A stretch of DNA of 8,186 bases from an uncultured Bacteriovorax sp. Its GTDB lineage: Bacteria; Bdellovibrionota; Bacteriovoracia; Bacteriovoracales; Bacteriovoracaceae. Position 1 is the stretch's first letter, and each line of letters starts with the position of its first letter. Positions 5,625 through 8,186 of this stretch are shown here, one piece after another. Location: NCBI GenBank assembly GCA_943914745.1, contig CALUDF010000126.1:1-8186 (forward strand). The letters run 5' to 3'. Made by a program: the position numbers and the translations under genes. Below the pieces are notes generated by a model. That model did no database searches and was not told the origin of the DNA. It saw nothing but the letters and a program-made list of their open reading frames with translations.

Positions 5625-6668
5625 ATGTCAGTACTCTTTGATCCAATTGAACTAGGAAACCTGAAACTGGCCAATAGAATTGTCATGGCCCCTCTCACGA
5701 GAGCTCGCGCAGGGAGTGAGAGAATCCCGAATGAACTCATGGCCAAATACTACTCGCAAAGAACGAGTGCCGGACTCATCATTTCTGAGGCCACATCAGT
5801 TACCCCAATGGGCGTAGGTTATGCAGACACTCCTGGGATCTGGTCACAAGAGCAAGTCGAAGGGTGGAAAAAAGTCACTGAAGCCGTCCATATCAATGGT
5901 GGAAATATCGTGCTTCAACTCTGGCACGTTGGAAGAATTTCTGATCCGATGTTTTTAAATGGGGAAACTCCGGTGGCCCCAAGTGCAATAAAACCTAAGG
6001 GGCACATCAGCCTTGTTCGCCCACAAAAAGAATACGTGGAACCAAGAGCGCTGGAGCTCTCAGAAATTCCAGCCATCGTTGAAGCTTATAGAAAAGGCGC
6101 AGAAAACGCCAAGCTTGCAGGCTTTGATGGAGTTGAGATTCATGGAGCAAACGGGTATCTCCTCGATCAATTTCTCCATGATGGTTCAAATAAGAGAACG
6201 GATAACTATGGTGGGAGCATCGAAAACAGAGCTCGCCTTGCTCTTGAAGTCACAGATGCAGTCTTGAGTGTTTGGGACGCAGGAAGTGTCGGGTATCATA
6301 TTTCTCCTCGTGGCGATTCACATGATATGAGTGACTCTAATCCAGAGGCACTTTTTACTTATTTGATGGAAGAGCTCTCAAAGAGAAAGCTGGCTTTTGT
6401 TTTTTCTCGTGAGTACTTAGGTGAGGGTTATCTTGGTGAGAAATTAAGAGAAGCTTTTGGCGGCAATTACATCATCAATGAAAAGCTTGATAAGGCGTCA
6501 GCCGAAAAAATGATTAAAGAAGGTCATGCGACGGCTGCGGCTTTTGGGATGTCCTATATTTCTAATCCTAAGCTCGTGCAAAAATTCAAGGAGAATCAGC
6601 CTTTGACTCCGGCGAATTTTGAGACGATTTATGCGAAAGGGGAGACGGGGTATACGGATTATCTTTAA
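5625..6668 (+). CDS. Old Yellow Enzyme family FMN-dependent ene-reductase, with altered FMN-site residues
   Basis: 347-aa TIM-barrel flavoprotein of the OYE/NemA family, which reduces activated C=C bonds or nitro compounds with NAD(P)H. Family blocks in order: LFDPIELGNLKLANRIVMAPLTR (4-26, Thr25 as in classical OYEs), LQLWHVGR (97-104), and the substrate-site IHGANGYLLDQFL (172-184, with H173, N176 and Y178), then NYGGSIENRARL (194-205). Length is typical. Two arginines that normally hold FMN look replaced: VGYHISP (222-228) has His225 where the family has Arg (VGvRlSP), and AFGMSYISNPKL (306-317) has Met where the phosphate-binding AFGR arginine is expected. Start at 5625 follows AAAGGAA (5613-5619) and gives the usual N-terminus. 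HigA lies 66 nt downstream with no visible terminator between, so they may be cotranscribed. No adjacent NemR-like repressor is present. Confidence 0.9.
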   Translation: MSVLFDPIELGNLKLANRIVMAPLTRARAGSERIPNELMAKYYSQRTSAGLIISEATSVTPMGVGYADTPGIWSQEQVEGWKKVTEAVHINGGNIVLQLWHVGRISDPMFLNGETPVAPSAIKPKGHISLVRPQKEYVEPRALELSEIPAIVEAYRKGAENAKLAGFDGVEIHGANGYLLDQFLHDGSNKRTDNYGGSIENRARLALEVTDAVLSVWDAGSVGYHISPRGDSHDMSDSNPEALFTYLMEELSKRKLAFVFSREYLGEGYLGEKLREAFGGNYIINEKLDKASAEKMIKEGHATAAAFGMSYISNPKLVQKFKENQPLTPANFETIYAKGETGYTDYL

Positions 6669-6691
6669 GTGGAATAATAAAAATGTAGAAG

Positions 6692-6733
6692 ATGTCTCAA
6701 TGGAAGATTATCACTGAGGCAGACGGAGAATAA
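6692..6733 (+). other. 13-codon mini-ORF immediately upstream of the HigA-type gene
   Basis: An ATG at 6692 opens a frame coding MSQWKIITEADGE that ends with TAA at 6731-6733, one nt before the antitoxin ATG and overlapping its ribosome binding site. The QWKI...DG pattern loosely recalls the QWRI.F...DG near the end of HigB toxins, whose stop normally abuts higA, so it may be a relic; it may equally be a coupling leader peptide or chance. It has no good Shine-Dalgarno of its own. Confidence 0.2.
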
Positions 6734-6734
6734 A

Positions 6735-7010
6735 ATGAGTAAGCAACCAAAGAACCCATTTCACGCAGGCGAAATTCTCTTAGAGGAGTTCTTGATTCCA
6801 ATGGGAGAGACTCAAGTTGCCTTTGCAGAAAGACTCGGATGGACGAAGGCGAAGCTTAATGAACTCATTAAAGGTAAGCGTGGCATCACTGCTGAAAGCG
6901 CGCTTGATTTGGCAGAAGCACTGGGAACTTCGCCAAAATTATGGATGAATATTCAGGCCACTTGGGACTTAGAGCAGGCGATGAAGGCGAAGGCTAAAAA
7001 GTTTGCTTGA
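6735..7010 (+). CDS. higA: HigA-family antitoxin, XRE-type HTH, without a HigB partner
   Basis: 91 aa. The opening NPFHAGEILLEEFL (7-20) and closing TSPKLWMNIQATWDLEQA (65-82) are the usual frame of HigA/VapI-type antitoxins. Between them is the helix-turn-helix: TQVAFAERLGWTKAKLNELIKGKRGITAESALDLAEALG (26-64), with LNELIKGKRGI as the recognition region. HigA normally neutralises the mRNA interferase HigB and represses the operon promoter. In higBA the toxin gene is upstream and overlaps or abuts higA; here only 66 nt separate it from the flavoprotein gene and 207 nt follow, so no HigB fits. It may act as a solitary regulator or neutralise an unlinked toxin. GGAG (6725-6728) lies 6 nt before the ATG. 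Any promoter of its own is not obvious. Confidence 0.88.
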   Translation: MSKQPKNPFHAGEILLEEFLIPMGETQVAFAERLGWTKAKLNELIKGKRGITAESALDLAEALGTSPKLWMNIQATWDLEQAMKAKAKKFA

Positions 7011-7049
7011 TTAACAGCTAAAACGATTAATCCATTAAGAGATGCTAAG

Positions 7050-7089
7050 GCTGACAAATAATTTATTGTTGGCAGCTCTCATTTTTCTC
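7050..7089 (+). terminator. Probable rho-independent terminator after higA
   Basis: GCTG (7050-7053) pairs with CAGC (7073-7076), and inside it ACAAATAA pairs with TTATTGT with one bulged A; a TGG bulge separates the two helices. TCTCATTTTTCTC (7077-7089) supplies a T-rich tail. The stem is imperfect and A/U-rich, so this is moderate evidence. The rest of 7011-7217 is A/T-rich, with no ORF and no promoter I can defend. Confidence 0.4.
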
Positions 7090-7217
7090 ACTCATCAAAA
7101 GCATCTAATAAATCAGTCTCTTATCATTTATTTCTCTTTATTCCTAAAGAATACCTCATATTCCTATTAAAATAACCGAAACCTTTTGGAACATTTTAGT
7201 CAAGCTTTGAGGAATAT

Positions 7218-8186
7218 ATGATGAAGAGTCTCATTCTTTCTTTGATGATCCCTTTTTCTACCACTTTTGCCTCTGATTTCTCCTGCCCTCCAAGTTCCGC
7301 CGTTGCAGGTCTTTCTTGCTCGGGAACCGTGACGGTTAAGACGATGGCAGAGCTCGAGTCTTACAGGAATAATTTGGGCGTGACCAAAGGGAAGGCTAAG
7401 AACCTGCAAATTGACTTTAATCCAACTTTTATTAGTGAAGTGTCTGTCTCAACCCCATGCTCGATAAAAATTCCTGGTGGTATCACCATGAAATCGTCTG
7501 CCAACATCTGTCTTCATGGAAAGATGGGAATCAATATCGGGGAGAGTTTTAATTTCACCGGGAAAAACCTCAAATTAGAAACGCGCGATGAAGTCATCAT
7601 TGCAAGGTCGTCAAAAATAACTGCCGCTAATATTGAACTCTTGTCAAAAGGCTCAGGGGACACCAGCCGTGCTCACCTTCGTGAAGGAGCAAGCGTTGTC
7701 GCAGCTAATTTATTGATTGAGGCCAATGATAAAGGTTCAGTCGGAATCAACTCTCATATCAAGCTTACAGAAGCGCTAGGCATTTATGCGTTAGGTGATG
7801 ATGAGGCTTCCATTCGCAATGGGGCAAAGGTTGAGGCCGCAAAGATAGAGGTGTCTTCCCAGTCAGAGACAAGAATCGCTCAAAATGTCGTTTTGACTGC
7901 TGAGGAAGTTATCTTGAATGGCTCAAAGTGTACGATCAATAAAAATGCAGTTATTACTGCGACTGACCGTTTAGGAAATTGTTTTCTTTCAAGCAATACG
8001 AAAGCAAGCTTTACTGTAAACAAAAATCAGGGCGTAAATCCTTTCAGTGTTAACTTCAGCGCCAGCAAAATCATAAACGCAAAAGGTTTCGTTTGGTCAT
8101 TTGGAGATGGGACAACTCTCAACACTCTAAATGCCAATACTTCTCATACCTACACCAGAATTGGATCTTTCACGGCTACTCTAAAA
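7218..8186 (+). CDS. Secreted repeat protein with PKD domain, partial
   Basis: 323 codons are open to the window edge. Residues 1-19 are a Sec signal peptide (K3, hydrophobic 5-17, cleavage after TFA 16-18). After a Cys-containing head (C23, C34) comes about 78-255, a run of short alternating strands with a recurring I.A..IE.L type rhythm (KITAANIELLSKG 133-145, SVVAANLLIEAND 159-171, KVEAAKIEVSSQS 204-216, NVVLTAEEVILNG 223-235), typical of right-handed beta-helix surface or filament-like proteins. Extra cysteines sit at C81, C98, C238 and C255. A PKD (polycystic kidney disease) immunoglobulin-like domain starts near 263: NPFSVNFSASKI (274-285), then the signature WSFGDGTT (293-300) and HTYTRIGSFTATL (310-322). 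PKD domains occur in extracellular proteins binding carbohydrate or protein. GAGG (7209-7212) lies 5 nt before ATG 7218; ATG 7221 is an equal alternative. It may continue with more PKD repeats. Confidence 0.85.
   Translation, partial: MMKSLILSLMIPFSTTFASDFSCPPSSAVAGLSCSGTVTVKTMAELESYRNNLGVTKGKAKNLQIDFNPTFISEVSVSTPCSIKIPGGITMKSSANICLHGKMGINIGESFNFTGKNLKLETRDEVIIARSSKITAANIELLSKGSGDTSRAHLREGASVVAANLLIEANDKGSVGINSHIKLTEALGIYALGDDEASIRNGAKVEAAKIEVSSQSETRIAQNVVLTAEEVILNGSKCTINKNAVITATDRLGNCFLSSNTKASFTVNKNQGVNPFSVNFSASKIINAKGFVWSFGDGTTLNTLNANTSHTYTRIGSFTATLK

Noticed and set aside
7040..7106. AGATGCT and AGCATCT inverted arms as a structured RNA
   Set aside because: Seven base pairs 53 nt apart are expected by chance in a 200-nt A/T-rich region, and no further pairing extends the arms.
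1..8186. CRISPR array, tRNA, rRNA, transposase or phage genes, or a new multi-gene defence system
   Set aside because: There are no regularly spaced direct repeats, no tRNA-like clover-leaf was noticed, and no transposase or nuclease motif appears in any gene; neighbouring functions do not suggest one system.

Overview
The window looks like chromosome of a Gram-negative, moderately AT-rich bacterium. It carries several Sec signal peptides, a periplasmic binding protein, a sigma-54 type promoter, a divergent HD-GYP protein and a secreted PKD-domain protein. That mix fits the Bdellovibrionota (Bacteriovorax-like) lineage, but this is an inference from gene style; no rRNA or other marker is present. 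There is no CRISPR array, tRNA, rRNA, insertion sequence or phage gene.

Layout, left to right. On the minus strand, a partial periplasmic family-3 solute-binding protein (1-627) lies downstream of metG, methionyl-tRNA synthetase (780-2699), with a hairpin terminator between them. A divergent control region (2700-2884) separates metG from a plus-strand Dps-type ferritin gene. It holds a sigma-70-like promoter for metG, a perfect TGTCCCA/TGGGACA palindrome and a sigma-54-type -24/-12 promoter facing dps. A small secreted protein of unknown function follows dps (3631-4074). It converges, with a 1-nt gap, on a minus-strand pseudo-receiver/HD-GYP protein (4076-5464) that has lost the Asp of its HD motif. 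Then, on the plus strand, come an Old Yellow Enzyme family flavoprotein with unusual FMN-site substitutions (5625-6668), an orphan HigA-type antitoxin (6735-7010), and the N-terminal part of a secreted repeat/PKD-domain protein that runs off the window (7218-8186).

The genes do not form one pathway. The most interesting material is regulatory: (a) the sigma-54/palindrome control of dps, with a leader that can fold from the predicted +1 to the start codon; (b) a 13-bp inverted repeat whose arms flank the -10 box of the next gene and cover its ribosome binding site; (c) three minus-strand genes with no Shine-Dalgarno sequence and a -10-like box 6-8 nt before the ATG, suggesting leaderless or near-leaderless mRNAs, whereas all five plus-strand genes have recognisable Shine-Dalgarno sequences. 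I did not find a convincing new multi-gene system. The protein-level oddities are the HN-for-HD enzyme, the MetRS insertion and the Old Yellow Enzyme with missing arginines.
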